A DNA stretch of 64,000 bases from Streptomyces thermolilacinus SPC6. Lineage in GTDB: Bacteria; Actinomycetota; Actinomycetes; Streptomycetales; Streptomycetaceae. The stretch lies in NCBI RefSeq assembly GCF_000478605.2, contig NZ_ASHX02000001.1, positions 2,147,895-2,211,894 of the forward strand, in the 5' to 3' direction. The notes under the pieces are model-generated. The model was not told the DNA's origin and made no database searches. It was given only the letters and a program-made list of their open reading frames with translations. The position numbers were made by a program, and so were the translations under genes. This document shows positions 36,937-46,777 of this stretch, one piece after another. The stretch's first letter is position 1. Every line of letters starts with the position of its first letter.

Positions 36937-37206
36937 ATGACACAGCCACTGCCCATAGAGTCCATCCGCGATGTCCGGGCACACCTGGCCGAGGTCGTGG
37001 AGAGGGCTGACCGCGACGACCTGCCCACCGTGATCACGCGCCGAGGCAAGCAGGTGGCTGCCGTGGTGTCCATCGAAGTGCTCCGGAAATACCAGGAGTG
37101 GGAGGAGCGCGAGATCAACCGGATCATCGACGAGCGCATGGCCAACCCGGCTCCCGGCATCCCGATCGAGGACATCATGAGGGAGACGCTGGCGCGCAGT
37201 GAGTGA
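36937..37206 (+). CDS. Type II antitoxin, Phd/YefM family
   Basis: Antitoxin of 89 aa. The N-terminal DNA-binding/dimer fold is typical (PIESIRDVRAHLAEVVERAD, DDLPTVITRRGKQVAAVVSI) and the C-terminal helical tail (RKYQEWEEREINRIIDERMA) should wrap the toxin. It is expected to neutralise the RelE-like toxin encoded next and to repress the pair through the upstream TGTACA element. Its last 8 nt overlap the toxin start, so translation is coupled. Confidence 0.93.
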   Translation: MTQPLPIESIRDVRAHLAEVVERADRDDLPTVITRRGKQVAAVVSIEVLRKYQEWEEREINRIIDERMANPAPGIPIEDIMRETLARSE

Positions 37207-37462
37207 GTACCGCACCGTCTTCCGACCCGAGGCTCAGGCCGAGCTCCGCGAGGTGCCGCGAGACATGGCCCTCCGCATTCTGGCCAGGCTGACCGAGCTG
37301 GAGAGCGACCCGCTGGGGTTCAACACCACGGCCCTCGTCTCCAAGCCCGACCGGCGTCGCCTACGGGTGGGCGACTACCGCGTGAGCTACACGATCGACA
37401 ACGGTGAGCTGGTGGTGTGGGTGGTGCACGTCGGCCATCGCTCCACCGTCTACGACACCTGA
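37199..37462 (+). CDS. Type II toxin, RelE/ParE superfamily
   Basis: Toxin of 87 aa (MSEYRTVFRPEAQAELREVP...). The RelE core RRRLRVGDYRVSYTIDNGEL followed by VHVGHRSTVYD is intact, including the arginines and the C-terminal Tyr used by RelE-like mRNA interferases. Such toxins cleave mRNA in the ribosomal A site; ParE members instead inhibit gyrase, and sequence alone favours RelE. A GTG start overlaps the antitoxin gene by 8 nt. Terminator at 37516-37549. Confidence 0.92.
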   Translation: MSEYRTVFRPEAQAELREVPRDMALRILARLTELESDPLGFNTTALVSKPDRRRLRVGDYRVSYTIDNGELVVWVVHVGHRSTVYDT

Positions 37463-37515
37463 GCCAGCCTGACATCAGGTCAGGAAATCCAGCACCGATC
37501 CAGCACGGGATCGAC

Positions 37516-37549
37516 GAAGGGGCCTGGCCGCCACGAGCCGGGCCCCTTC
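37516..37549 (+). terminator. Terminator of the toxin-antitoxin operon
   Basis: GAAGGGGCCTGG (37516-37527) pairs with CCGGGCCCCTTC (37538-37549), one G-T pair, and is followed by T. It lies 53 nt after the toxin stop and about 48 nt after the stop of the convergent ychF gene, so it may serve both. Confidence 0.7.
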
Positions 37550-37596
37550 TGACCTGCGTGTTCGCCGCGTCAGCGAGGTGCTGTCACTTCATCCGC

Positions 37597-38685
<1,089 letters not shown>

Positions 38686-38860
38686 GTTGGCGACTTCCCT
38701 AGAAGTGTGGATGGTGGGCCGACCCCCCAGTTTACGGGCGTGCCGGCGCCTCGGGCGACGGGCGGGCGGTCCGGGTCCGGGCGGTGGACTTCACGCCAAG
38801 GTCATCCCAAAGGTGTGTCTCGTACCGGTTTTCGGGCCGTCCCCCGCCTACTTTGTCACC

Positions 38861-39991
38861 GTGGAGCAGCACCGGAGCAGTCCCCCTCGCCGCCCGGCGC
38901 CGCCGCGGCAGGCCGCCCCGACCAGGGGCGCCGTCGCGGAGCGGCCGACGGGCGGGGGCGCGGGGGCGGCCGGTGAGCCCGTCGCCGAGGGCGCGGGGGT
39001 CCGGTACGGGCCCCCGGTCGGCGACCAGCCCGGCCGGCGGCCGGTGGCACAGCCCGAGGTACGGCCGGACGCGCGGCGCGTGAGCCCCCGCGACGGCCGG
39101 CGCGACAGCCAGGAGGGTGCGCACATGGACGGGCAGTCCGGTGGACGACGTGGCGGGCGGCTCGACGCCCGGCCGGGAGTGCCGCGCGGGGGTCAGCCCG
39201 GCGGGCGGCCGCAGCGGCTGGACGGCCGGGCCGCCCCTGGAGGCGGTACGCAGGCGGCCGGGTCGCGCGGCGGCGGTGCTCCGCGGGCGGCGGGGTCGCG
39301 CGGTGGTACGGCCGCCGGGCCCGGCGGTGGTGCCAAGGGCGGCCGGGGCGCTGCCCAGCCGGGCCGGGGCGGTGCTCCGGGTGGCGGCGGGCGGTCCCTC
39401 GGAGGGGTGCGCGGTGGCGGCCCCGGGGCCGGTGGGCCGGGCGGGCCCCGGGGTGGCGGGGCCGGGCGGGGCGGGCCTCGCGGTGGCGGGCGTGACGGCG
39501 TCCGGCACGGCGGCGGTGCGTCGCGGGGGCTCGCCGGGGTGCTCCGGGCCGTACGGCGGTTGCCTCACCCCCGGCTGACCGGGCTCGGCGGCGGACTCTT
39601 CGCCTCCGCCGCGATGCTGCTGGTCGGGTTCATCGACTGGCTGCTGTTCGACGGTTCGCCGTTCGTGTACGGGCTGCTGTTCCTGCCCGTCAGCGCGGCG
39701 ACCGCGCTGTGGGTGCGGAGCGCGGACCTGGTGACGGCGCCGATCAGCGTGCCGATCGCGTTCGCCGTCGGGGTCATGCCGATCGCGGGCGGCGAGGGCG
39801 GGTTCGGGGGCCACGCGATGGCCCTGGTGACCGCGCTCGCGGTGCACGCCGGATGGCTGTACGGCGGGACGCTCGTGGCCGGGCTCATCACCTGCGTACG
39901 GAAGGTACGGCTCATGGGGCGCCGCCAGCGGGCGGCCACCGCGGCAGCCGCCAGAGGCCCCGCTCCGGCCACGGCCCCACGGCGCCCCTGA
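38861..39991 (+). CDS. DUF6542 membrane protein with long Gly/Arg-rich N-terminus
   Basis: Protein of 376 aa. Residues 1-230 are disordered and rich in Gly, Arg, Pro and Ala (repeated RGG/GGG elements). The C-terminal 130 residues (RLTGLGGGLFASAAMLLVGF onward) have four hydrophobic segments matching the DUF6542 domain, then a basic tail. The GTG at 38861 is preceded by TACTTT (38849-38854) with 6 nt spacing and no ribosome site, so the transcript is probably leaderless. Its position next to ychF and near xseAB is conserved in Streptomyces as I recall. Function unknown. Confidence 0.85.
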   Translation: MEQHRSSPPRRPAPPRQAAPTRGAVAERPTGGGAGAAGEPVAEGAGVRYGPPVGDQPGRRPVAQPEVRPDARRVSPRDGRRDSQEGAHMDGQSGGRRGGRLDARPGVPRGGQPGGRPQRLDGRAAPGGGTQAAGSRGGGAPRAAGSRGGTAAGPGGGAKGGRGAAQPGRGGAPGGGGRSLGGVRGGGPGAGGPGGPRGGGAGRGGPRGGGRDGVRHGGGASRGLAGVLRAVRRLPHPRLTGLGGGLFASAAMLLVGFIDWLLFDGSPFVYGLLFLPVSAATALWVRSADLVTAPISVPIAFAVGVMPIAGGEGGFGGHAMALVTALAVHAGWLYGGTLVAGLITCVRKVRLMGRRQRAATAAAARGPAPATAPRRP

Positions 39992-40416
39992 GCCGGGGCC
40001 CGCACAGCGGTGCCCGCAAGGCCGGGGCCCGCACGGCCGGGGCCCGCGGCACCTGGGGTGTTCCCCGAGCACCACAGGTGCCGTTCTTCGGCGGTTGGCC
40101 AGTTCTCCCCGAGGCGGGCGCGTCGCGGGCCGCTCTTCCGCGTACGCGCTCCAGTCGGCAGGCGGGTACGTCGCCTGCGGGGCCGCGAGGGCCACGTCGA
40201 TCGCGACCGCGCTGTCCCCTCGAAGAAGCCGAGGTCCCGCGCCGGCTCGCCCGGATCGTGAGGCGTTCGCGCCCCTTCCACCCGGCACCTGGCCCGACTC
40301 TACGAGTGGCGCCGGTGCGCGCGGAGGCTGTCGCGCGTAGTCGGCCCGCAGGGATGACGGGTACCGCCTCTTCGAACCGGTGTCGTGCCGGGCAGCCGGT
40401 CAGCCAAGAAATGAAA
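39992..40416. other. Gap with GC-rich direct repeats and no supported gene
   Basis: GCCGGGGCCCGCAC occurs at 39992-40005 and 40021-40034, with a 12-nt partial copy at 40036-40047. The remaining DNA to 40416 has open frames on both strands with high GC but no recognisable domain, start context or conserved motif; a minus-strand frame near 40100-40270 might be a gene relic but cannot be identified. Confidence 0.5.
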
Positions 40417-40458
40417 GGCGGCCCCGCGCCACCAGGGGGGTGGTGTCGCGGGGCCGCC
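40417..40458 (-). terminator. Terminator of the nitroreductase gene
   Basis: Long hairpin: GGCGGCCCCGCG (40417-40428) pairs with CGCGGGGCCGCC (40447-40458), with an inner CCACC/GGTGG stem, 21 nt after the stop codon at 40480. Strong rho-independent type. Confidence 0.8.
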
Positions 40459-40479
40459 GTCTGGGGGGCTTCCCGGGCG

Positions 40480-41070
40480 TCAGACCGTGGTGACGACCTC
40501 GTCGTACGCCAGGCGCGGGGAGCGCGGGTACCAAGCGTCGTCGCCGGGCTTGCCGATGTTGACCACCATCAGCGGGGTGTGGTCGTCGTCCAGGAACTCC
40601 TTCTGGACGGCCGCGTGGTCGAAGCCCGTCATCGGGCCGGCGGCCAGACCGGCGGCGCGGACGCCCACGATGAAGTACGCGGCCTGGAGCGCGGCGTTCA
40701 TGCCGGCGGACGCCTCGCGGACCGGGCGCTCGGCGAAGAAGGCGTCCTTGGCCTGCGGGAACGCGGGGAACAGCTTCGGGAGCTCCGCGTGGAACTCGTT
40801 GTCGGCGGCCAGGATCGCGACGAGCGGGGCGGTCGCGGTCTTCGCCTGGTTGCCCTCGGCCATCAGCGGGATGAGGCGCTCGCGGGCCTCGGCCGAGCGG
40901 ACGAGCACGATGCGCAGCGGCGTCTGGTTGAACGCGGTCGGGCCGTACTTGACCAGGTCGTAGATCGCCTGGACCTGCTCCTCGGTCACCGGCTCGTCGG
41001 TGAACGTGTTGGCGGTGCGGGCCTCGCGGAACAGCAGGTCCTGCGCGGCGGGGTCGAGGACGAGCGACAT
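40480..41070 (-). CDS. Nitroreductase family protein (malonic semialdehyde reductase RutE-like)
   Basis: FMN-dependent nitroreductase of 196 aa (ATG 41070). Landmarks are the N-terminal FREARTANTFTDEPVTEEQV, the FMN-binding KYGPTAFNQTPLRIV, and MNAALQAAYFIVGVRAAGLA. This matches the RutE/HadB branch, whose E. coli member reduces malonic semialdehyde in pyrimidine breakdown; no rut genes adjoin, so the natural substrate is uncertain. An upstream in-frame start at 41166 would add a basic tail not seen in relatives. Confidence 0.88.
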   Translation of the reverse strand: MSLVLDPAAQDLLFREARTANTFTDEPVTEEQVQAIYDLVKYGPTAFNQTPLRIVLVRSAEARERLIPLMAEGNQAKTATAPLVAILAADNEFHAELPKLFPAFPQAKDAFFAERPVREASAGMNAALQAAYFIVGVRAAGLAAGPMTGFDHAAVQKEFLDDDHTPLMVVNIGKPGDDAWYPRSPRLAYDEVVTTV

Positions 41071-41232
41071 GGGGTGGTGCCTTCCGACGTACGAGTCAGG
41101 GGTGCCGCGCGACGGAACGTCGCCGCGCGATGCCTCCACGGTACGCCGGGATAGATGAACCTTCAACTAAAGGCGCGGTGTGGTGCTCCACGTCACAGCA
41201 CCCGTGCCCCCGCGCGGCCCCGCCGCGAAGGC

Positions 41233-41559
41233 CTACCCCTCCTGGTCGGAGCTCTCCCGCTCCTGGGCCAGCGACGCGTCCAGCCGGGCGCGCGCGCCCT
41301 CCAGCCAGTGACGGCAGACCTTCGCCAGCTCCTCGCCGCGCTCCCAGAGCGCCAGCGACTCCTCCAGCGTCGTCCCGCCCGCCTCCAGCCGCCGGACCAC
41401 GTCGATCAGCTCGTCGCGCGCCTGCTCGTACCCGATGGCCGCGCCGCTTGCCGTCACCGCCACCGTGGTCGCCGCCCCGGCGCCCGCGTCAGCCGCCCCG
41501 GCGCCCGCCTCCGTCACCGCGTCCGTCGTGTCCGCTGCCATGTCCTCCACCCTCGCCAT
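41233..41559 (-). CDS. xseB: Exodeoxyribonuclease VII small subunit
   Basis: Subunit of 108 aa from ATG 41559. The C-terminal 75 residues are the XseB domain (GYEQARDELIDVVRRLEAGG, LEESLALWERGEELAKVCRH). XseA4B-type complexes degrade single-stranded DNA in repair. The first 40 residues are an Ala/Thr-rich linker, longer than usual. An 18-bp tandem duplication places two copies of GGTGGAGGACATG here, so ATG 41559, ATG 41541 and GTG 41568 are all candidate starts. It immediately follows xseA. Confidence 0.9.
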   Translation of the reverse strand: MARVEDMAADTTDAVTEAGAGAADAGAGAATTVAVTASGAAIGYEQARDELIDVVRRLEAGGTTLEESLALWERGEELAKVCRHWLEGARARLDASLAQERESSDQEG

Positions 41560-41572
41560 GTCCTCCACCCTA
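41537..41572. repeat. 18-bp tandem duplication at the xseA/xseB junction
   Basis: Units 41537-41554 and 41555-41572 are identical except for the last base. On the coding strand each contains GGTGGAGGACATGGC, so the ribosome-site-like sequence and start codon of xseB exist twice; the upstream unit also contains the xseA stop codon. The repeat is in frame. Confidence 0.9.
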
Positions 41573-42805
41573 CGGTCGGGTTCCGACAGCGCCGCCGCCG
41601 TCCACGCGCCGCACCGTGAACGCCCCGGCCGCGACCCGCGCCCGCAGCTCCTCGTCCCCGGCCACCTCGTCCGGTGAGCGCACCACCGAGCCGTCCGGCC
41701 GCTGGAGGACCGCGTACCCCCGCTCCAGCGTGGCCGCCGGGGACAGCGCCACCACGCGCGCGTGGGTGTGGGCCAGCTCCGAGTCGGCGCGGTCCAGCAG
41801 ATGGCCCAGCACCCGCCGGCTGCGCGCCAGCAGCGCCTCGACCTGCGCCTCCCGCTCCTCCACCATCCGCTGCGGGTGCTCCATCACGGGCCGGGCCAGC
41901 GCGTGCGCGAGGCCCCGCTCCTCCCGCTCCAGCAGCCCCCGTACGCAGCGCAGCGCGCGGTCCCGCAGCGAGCGCACCCGCTCCAGCTCCTCGCGCACGT
42001 CGGGGACGACCTTCTTCGCCGCGTCCGTCGGCGTCGCCGCGCGCAGGTCGGCGACCAGGTCCAGCAGCGGTGAGTCCGGCTCGTGCCCGATCGCCGACAC
42101 GACCGGCGTACGGCACTCGGCGACAGCCCGTACGAGCTGCTCGTCGGAGAAGGGCAGCAGGTCCTCCACGCTGCCGCCGCCCCGCGCGACGACGATCACG
42201 TCCACGTCGTCCATACGGTCCAGCTCCCGCACCGCCCGCACCACCTGCGGCACCGCGTGGACGCCCTGCACCGCGACGTTGCGCACCTCGAAGCGGACGG
42301 CCGGCCAGCGGCGGCGCGCCACCTCCAGCACATCGCGCTCCGCCGCCGAAGCCCGGCCGCACACGAGGCCGATCAGCTGCGGCAGGAACGGCAGCGGCCG
42401 CTTCCGCTCCATCGCGAACAGCCCCTCGGCGGCCAGCGACCGCTTCAGCTGCTCCAGGCGGGCCAGCAGCTCGCCGATGCCGACCGGCCGTATCTCCGCG
42501 GCCCGCAGCGACAGCTGGCCGCGTGGCGCGTACCACTCCGGCTTCGCGTGCACCACGACCCGCGCGCCCTCGGACACGACGTCCGCCACCGCGTCGAACA
42601 CCTGGCGATAACACGTCACGCTCACCGAGATGTCGTGCGACGGGTCGCGCAGCGTCATGAACACGACGCCCGCGCCGGGCCGCCGCGACAGCTGCGTGAT
42701 CTGCCCCTCCACCCAGATGGCGCCGAGCCGGTCGATCCATCCCCCGATGAGCCGGGAGACCTGGCCGACGGGCAGCGGGGCTTCGGCAGACGTAGTCAGA
42801 GCCAT
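41570..42805 (-). CDS. xseA: Exodeoxyribonuclease VII large subunit
   Basis: Catalytic subunit of 411 aa. It has an N-terminal OB-fold ([34 protein letters not shown]), the catalytic exonuclease VII domain with [20 protein letters not shown] and [20 protein letters not shown], a long coiled coil, and a C-terminal segment ending in the typical RGYAVLQ and VRSPDEV. TACGCT with a 6-nt gap precedes the ATG at 42805 and no ribosome site is seen, suggesting a leaderless message, divergent from ispH. Upstream gene of the xseAB pair. Confidence 0.96.
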   Translation of the reverse strand: MALTTSAEAPLPVGQVSRLIGGWIDRLGAIWVEGQITQLSRRPGAGVVFMTLRDPSHDISVSVTCYRQVFDAVADVVSEGARVVVHAKPEWYAPRGQLSLRAAEIRPVGIGELLARLEQLKRSLAAEGLFAMERKRPLPFLPQLIGLVCGRASAAERDVLEVARRRWPAVRFEVRNVAVQGVHAVPQVVRAVRELDRMDDVDVIVVARGGGSVEDLLPFSDEQLVRAVAECRTPVVSAIGHEPDSPLLDLVADLRAATPTDAAKKVVPDVREELERVRSLRDRALRCVRGLLEREERGLAHALARPVMEHPQRMVEEREAQVEALLARSRRVLGHLLDRADSELAHTHARVVALSPAATLERGYAVLQRPDGSVVRSPDEVAGDEELRARVAAGAFTVRRVDGGGAVGTRP

Positions 42806-42894
42806 ACGGCGAGCGTACGCGCCGCCACCGACAACGCCGCCGCGTCCGCCCGTGCGGATCTTCGGCGCGGGCGTCCACCCTTACGATGGGGGGC
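42806..42894. promoter_or_regulatory. Divergent leaderless promoters of xseA and ispH
   Basis: In this 89-nt gap TACGAT (42882-42887) ends 7 nt before the ispH ATG, and on the other strand TACGCT ends 6 nt before the xseA ATG. Both fit the TAnnnT -10 box with transcription starting at the start codon. The -35 elements are weak. Confidence 0.5.
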
Positions 42895-43878
42895 ATGACT
42901 CCTACGCCTCCTGCCCGCCGGGTCCTCCTCGCCGCTCCGCGCGGCTACTGCGCGGGCGTGGACCGCGCCGTCATCGCCGTCGAGAAGGCGCTGGAGCAGT
43001 ACGGCGCGCCGATCTACGTGCGGCACGAGATCGTCCACAACAAGTACGTCGTGCAGACCCTGGAGAAGAAGGGCGCCATCTTCGTCGACGAGACGCACGA
43101 GGTGCCCGAGGGCTCCATCGTCATGTTCTCCGCGCACGGCGTCGCCCCGATCGTCCACGAGGAGGCCGCGAGGCGGAAGCTCGCGACCATCGACGCGACC
43201 TGCCCGCTCGTCACCAAGGTCCACAAGGAGGCCGTGCGCTTCGCGCAGGAGGACTACGACATCCTCCTCATCGGCCACGAGGGCCACGAGGAGGTCATCG
43301 GCACGTCCGGTGAGGCACCCGACCACATCCAGCTGGTGGACGGCCCCGAGGACGTGGCGAAGGTCGAGGTGCGCGACCCGTCGAAGGTCGTCTGGCTGTC
43401 GCAGACCACGCTGTCGGTGGACGAGACGATGGAGACCGTGGACGCGCTGAAGGAGAAGTTCCCGCAGCTCATGTCCCCGCCGAGCGACGACATCTGCTAC
43501 GCCACGCAGAACCGGCAGCTCGCCGTGAAGCAGATGGGCGCCGACTCGGACCTGGTCATCGTGGTCGGCTCGCGCAACTCGTCGAACTCCAAGCGCCTGG
43601 TCGAGGTCGCCAAGCTGGCCGGTGCCCGCGAGGCGTACCTGGTGGACTTCGCCGACGAGATCGAGGAGGCCTGGCTGGACGGCGTCTCGACGGTCGGTGT
43701 CACCTCCGGCGCCTCGGTGCCCGAGGTGCTGGTCGAGGGCGTCCTGGAGTGGCTGGCGCGGCGCGGCTTCGAGGACGTGGAGATCGTGAAGGCGGCCGAG
43801 GAGTCGATCACCTTCTCGCTGCCGAAGGAGCTCCGCCGCGACCTGCGCGCCGAGGCCGCCGCGCTGTCGGAGGACTGA
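42895..43878 (+). CDS. ispH: 4-hydroxy-3-methylbut-2-enyl diphosphate reductase (IspH/LytB)
   Basis: Iron-sulfur enzyme of 327 aa, last step of the MEP isoprenoid pathway, making IPP and DMAPP from HMBPP. The three cluster cysteines are Cys19 ([11 protein letters not shown]), Cys103 (DATCPLVTK) and Cys201 ([11 protein letters not shown]). The substrate motif [17 protein letters not shown] is intact. ATG 42895 is chosen over 42886 because the -10 box TACGAT overlaps the earlier ATG. Length is normal. Needed for menaquinone and polyprenyl carriers. Confidence 0.97.
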   Translation: MTPTPPARRVLLAAPRGYCAGVDRAVIAVEKALEQYGAPIYVRHEIVHNKYVVQTLEKKGAIFVDETHEVPEGSIVMFSAHGVAPIVHEEAARRKLATIDATCPLVTKVHKEAVRFAQEDYDILLIGHEGHEEVIGTSGEAPDHIQLVDGPEDVAKVEVRDPSKVVWLSQTTLSVDETMETVDALKEKFPQLMSPPSDDICYATQNRQLAVKQMGADSDLVIVVGSRNSSNSKRLVEVAKLAGAREAYLVDFADEIEEAWLDGVSTVGVTSGASVPEVLVEGVLEWLARRGFEDVEIVKAAEESITFSLPKELRRDLRAEAAALSED

Positions 43879-44016
43879 TCCGCTCACCGAGAGGGCGGCG
43901 GCCGTACGCCGTCCTCCCCGCGGGCGTCGGCGCGCAAGCCGCGTCCTCCCCGGAGCGTCGGCGGCCGTTCGCCGTCCTCCCCCGGAGCGCCGGTCCCCCG
44001 CCGTAACGTGGTGTCC

Positions 44017-44788
44017 ATGAACGTCTTCGGAGTGGACATCGGCGGGGCGGGGGTCAAGGGCGCTCCCGTTCGGCGGGTCGGGGATCAAGGGCGCTCCCGT
44101 GGACCTGGAGCGCGGCGATCTGACCGAGCCCCGCCACAAGGTACTGACCCCGCAGCCCGCGACGCCCTCGGACGTCGCGGGCTGTGTCGCGGAGGTCGTG
44201 GCGCACTTCGGCTGGTCGGGCCCGGTCGGGGTGACGTTCCCCGGCGTGGTGACGGGTTCGACGGTCCGTACGGCGGCCAATGTCGACAAGGGCTGGATCG
44301 ACGTGGACGCGGCGGCGCTGCTGGGCGAGCGGCTCGGCGGCCTGCCGGTGACGGTGCTGAACGACGCGGACGCGGCGGGCGTCGCGGAGATGCGTTACGG
44401 CGCGGGCCGGGGCCGTAACGGCACGGTGATCATGCTGACGTTCGGCACGGGCATCGGCAGCGCGCTGTTCGTGGACGGGCGGCTCGTGCCCAACACGGAG
44501 CTGGGGCATCTGGAGCTGAACGGCAAGGAGGCGGAGAAGCACGCCTCGACCAAGGCCAAGGAGGACAAGGACCTCAGCTGGGAGGAGTGGGCGCACCGGG
44601 TGCGGAAGTACCTCGCGCACGTCGAGATGCTGTTCTCGCCCGAGCTGTTCATCGTGGGCGGCGGGGTGAGCCGCAAGGCGGAGAAGTTCCTGCCGCTGAT
44701 CAAGAACGTACGGGCCGAGATCGTCCCCGCGCGGCTCCAGAACAACGCCGGGATCGTCGGCGCCGCCATGGCCGCGGCGGGCCGCTAG
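44017..44788 (+). pseudogene. ppgK: Polyphosphate glucokinase, frameshifted by a 31-bp tandem duplication
   Basis: ATG 44017 encodes MNVFGVDIGGAGVKGAPV and then runs out of frame. From the GTG at 44099 the frame reads DLERGDLTEPRHKVLTPQPA and the rest of a ROK-family polyphosphate glucokinase (PGVVTGSTVRTAANVDKGWI, GTGIGSALFVDG). Between them a 31-bp unit is present twice; removing either copy gives an intact 246-residue enzyme, the family's usual length. The enzyme phosphorylates glucose with polyphosphate or ATP. A product started at 44099 would lack the N-terminal phosphate-binding DIGGSGIKG. TAACGT 7 nt before the ATG suggests a leaderless transcript. Confidence 0.85.
44040..44101. repeat. 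31-bp imperfect tandem duplication inside ppgK
   Basis: Units 44040-44070 and 44071-44101 differ at 3 of 31 positions. Unit 2 encodes the canonical IGGSGIKGAPV and unit 1 encodes IGGAGVKGAPV. Because 31 is not a multiple of 3, two copies shift the frame. Confidence 0.92.
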
Positions 44789-44891
44789 CCGTACGAAGCG
44801 GAAGCAGACGGCGGTGCGGCGCGGGCTCACCCGGCCGTACGGCGTGGACGCGGCGCCCCGTGGCGGGCGCCGCGCTCGCGTTCGGGCGGGC

Positions 44892-45407
44892 TCAGCCCTG
44901 CTCGGCCTTGAGCGCCGCGGCCATCTGCCCGAGCCGCTCGAAGGACGCCGTGCCGGTGACGACGGTCGTCACGCCCTCCTCGCGCAGCACGAGGGCGTCG
45001 TACTTGGGGCCCTCCCAGCGTTCCCAGGCCCGCCCCGCGACCGTCTGCGTCTTCCCCGTGTTCCGCGCGTCGTGGGTGACCTTGACGACGTGCCTCACCG
45101 GGGCGTCGGTGGACTGCTCGACCGCGACGTACTCGCGCTCCGGCGTCAGGAAGCCCAGGTGCCAGGCGTCCGCCTTGTGGCGGTCGTACGAGACGGACGT
45201 CGGCCGCCAGTCCTTGCCGAGGCCCTCGGGGGCCGCTACCGGGTAGGGCGCGGCGCGCTGGGCCGTCACCAGCTCCACGCGGTAGTCCACCGGCTTGATC
45301 GGGTCCGCCGTGTCGTCGTGCGGGACGAAGAGGTAGATCACCCCGGCGGCGGCGCAGATCACCGCCATCGACTGGAACATCCCGCGCACTGTCTGCTTGC
45401 CTCGCAT
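44892..45407 (-). CDS. DUF4245 domain-containing membrane-anchored protein
   Basis: Protein of 171 aa (ATG 45407, with GGGGG about 8-12 nt upstream; GTG 45416 is an alternative). One N-terminal membrane helix (TVRGMFQSMAVICAAAGVIY) anchors an extracytoplasmic DUF4245 domain (KDWRPTSVSYDRHKADAWHL, HLGFLTPEREYVAVEQSTD). Function unknown. Its position back to back with glpX is common in actinobacteria as I recall. No cysteines or catalytic motif are evident. Confidence 0.9.
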   Translation of the reverse strand: MRGKQTVRGMFQSMAVICAAAGVIYLFVPHDDTADPIKPVDYRVELVTAQRAAPYPVAAPEGLGKDWRPTSVSYDRHKADAWHLGFLTPEREYVAVEQSTDAPVRHVVKVTHDARNTGKTQTVAGRAWERWEGPKYDALVLREEGVTTVVTGTASFERLGQMAAALKAEQG

Positions 45408-45542
45408 ACCTGCCACCCCCCTATGGTCGCATCAGGGCATCCCGCTCATACGTGGGCCCCTCTGCTCAATTTGTCGACGTACCGATAGAGTCGCAGCACC
45501 CTCTTCACCACCGGCCGTCGCCGTACAGAAAGGTGCGCTCCG

Positions 45543-46574
45543 ATGACCGAGCACGCTCTGCCGTCCGAACTCGAGGTCTCGCCCGAGGCCCCCGACCGCA
45601 ACCTCGCCCTGGAGCTGGTCCGGGTCACCGAGGCCGCCGCGATGGCCGCGGGCCGCTGGGTCGGCCGCGGCGACAAGAACGGCGCCGACGGCGCGGCCGT
45701 CCGGGCCATGCGCACCCTCGTCTCCACCGTCTCGATGAACGGCGTCGTCGTCATCGGCGAGGGCGAGAAGGACGAGGCCCCGATGCTCTTCAACGGCGAG
45801 CGGATCGGTGACGGGACCGGCGCCGAGTGCGACATCGCCGTGGACCCGATCGACGGGACGACGCTCACCGCGAAGGGCATGCCGAACGCGATCGCCGTGC
45901 TGGCGGCGGCCGACCGGGGCGCCATGTTCGACCCGTCCGCCGTCTTCTACATGGACAAGCTGGTCACCGGCCCGGAGGCGGCCGACTTCGTGGACATCGA
46001 CGCCCCGGTGTCCGTGAACATCCGCCGCGTCGCCAAGGCGAAGAACACCGCGCCCGAGGACGTCACCGTCGTCATCCTGGACCGGCCGCGCCACGAGGGC
46101 ATCGTCAAGGAGATCCGCGAGACGGGCGCCCGGATCAAGTTCATCTCGGACGGCGACGTCGCGGGCTCCATCATGGCGGTCCGCGAGGGCACCGGTGTGG
46201 ACCTGCTGCTGGGCATCGGCGGTACGCCGGAGGGCATCATCAGCGCCTGCGCCATCAAGTGCCTGGGCGGCGTCATCCAGGGCAAGCTGTGGCCGAAGGA
46301 CGACGCGGAGCGGCAGCGCGCGGTCGACGCGGGCCACGACCTGGACCGCGTGCTGTCCACGGACGACCTGGTCCGCGGCGACAACGTCTTCTTCGTCGCG
46401 ACCGGCATCACCGACGGCGAGCTGCTGCGCGGCGTCCGCTACCGCTCCGAGACGGCCACCACCTCGTCGCTGGTGATGCGTTCGAAGTCCGGCACGATCC
46501 GGCAGATCGACTCGACGCACCGGCTGTCGAAGCTGCGCGCGTACAGCCAGATCGACTTCGACCGGGCGAAGTAG
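45543..46574 (+). CDS. glpX: Class II fructose-1,6-bisphosphatase GlpX
   Basis: Gluconeogenic phosphatase of 343 aa that turns fructose-1,6-bisphosphate into fructose-6-phosphate. Li-sensitive phosphatase motifs are present: [12 protein letters not shown] (about 71-82) and [13 protein letters not shown] (about 100-112), which bind the catalytic metals, and [12 protein letters not shown]. In most actinobacteria GlpX is the main or only FBPase. AAGGTG precedes the ATG. A strong terminator follows at 46683. Confidence 0.97.
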   Translation: MTEHALPSELEVSPEAPDRNLALELVRVTEAAAMAAGRWVGRGDKNGADGAAVRAMRTLVSTVSMNGVVVIGEGEKDEAPMLFNGERIGDGTGAECDIAVDPIDGTTLTAKGMPNAIAVLAAADRGAMFDPSAVFYMDKLVTGPEAADFVDIDAPVSVNIRRVAKAKNTAPEDVTVVILDRPRHEGIVKEIRETGARIKFISDGDVAGSIMAVREGTGVDLLLGIGGTPEGIISACAIKCLGGVIQGKLWPKDDAERQRAVDAGHDLDRVLSTDDLVRGDNVFFVATGITDGELLRGVRYRSETATTSSLVMRSKSGTIRQIDSTHRLSKLRAYSQIDFDRAK

Positions 46575-46682
46575 CCCGCGGGGCCGCCGGTTCGGCACGG
46601 CGGCCCGGCGGCAGGGCCACGCCGGAGGGCGGACCCGGGACGGGCGGTTTCCGGCCGGGGCCGACCGGGACGGCGATACGAA

Positions 46683-46716
46683 AAGGGGCGCTCCCAGTGC
46701 GGTGGGAGCGCCCCTT
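46683..46716. terminator. Bidirectional terminator between glpX and the whiB-like gene
   Basis: Perfect 14-bp stem (AAGGGGCGCTCCCA, 46683-46696, with 46703-46716), 6-nt loop and A/T-rich ends, placed between convergent genes (61 nt before the whiB-like stop). Confidence 0.85.
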
Positions 46717-46777
46717 CCCGTGCGGGCCGTGCCGCGGGTCCGCCGTTACGTGCCCGTCCGCGTCGCCGCCCGGGCGG

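Noticed and set aside
40090..40288. Possible small minus-strand gene before the DUF6542 3' end
   Set aside because: The frame has no ribosome site, no recognisable domain and runs antisense into DUF6542; not supportable.
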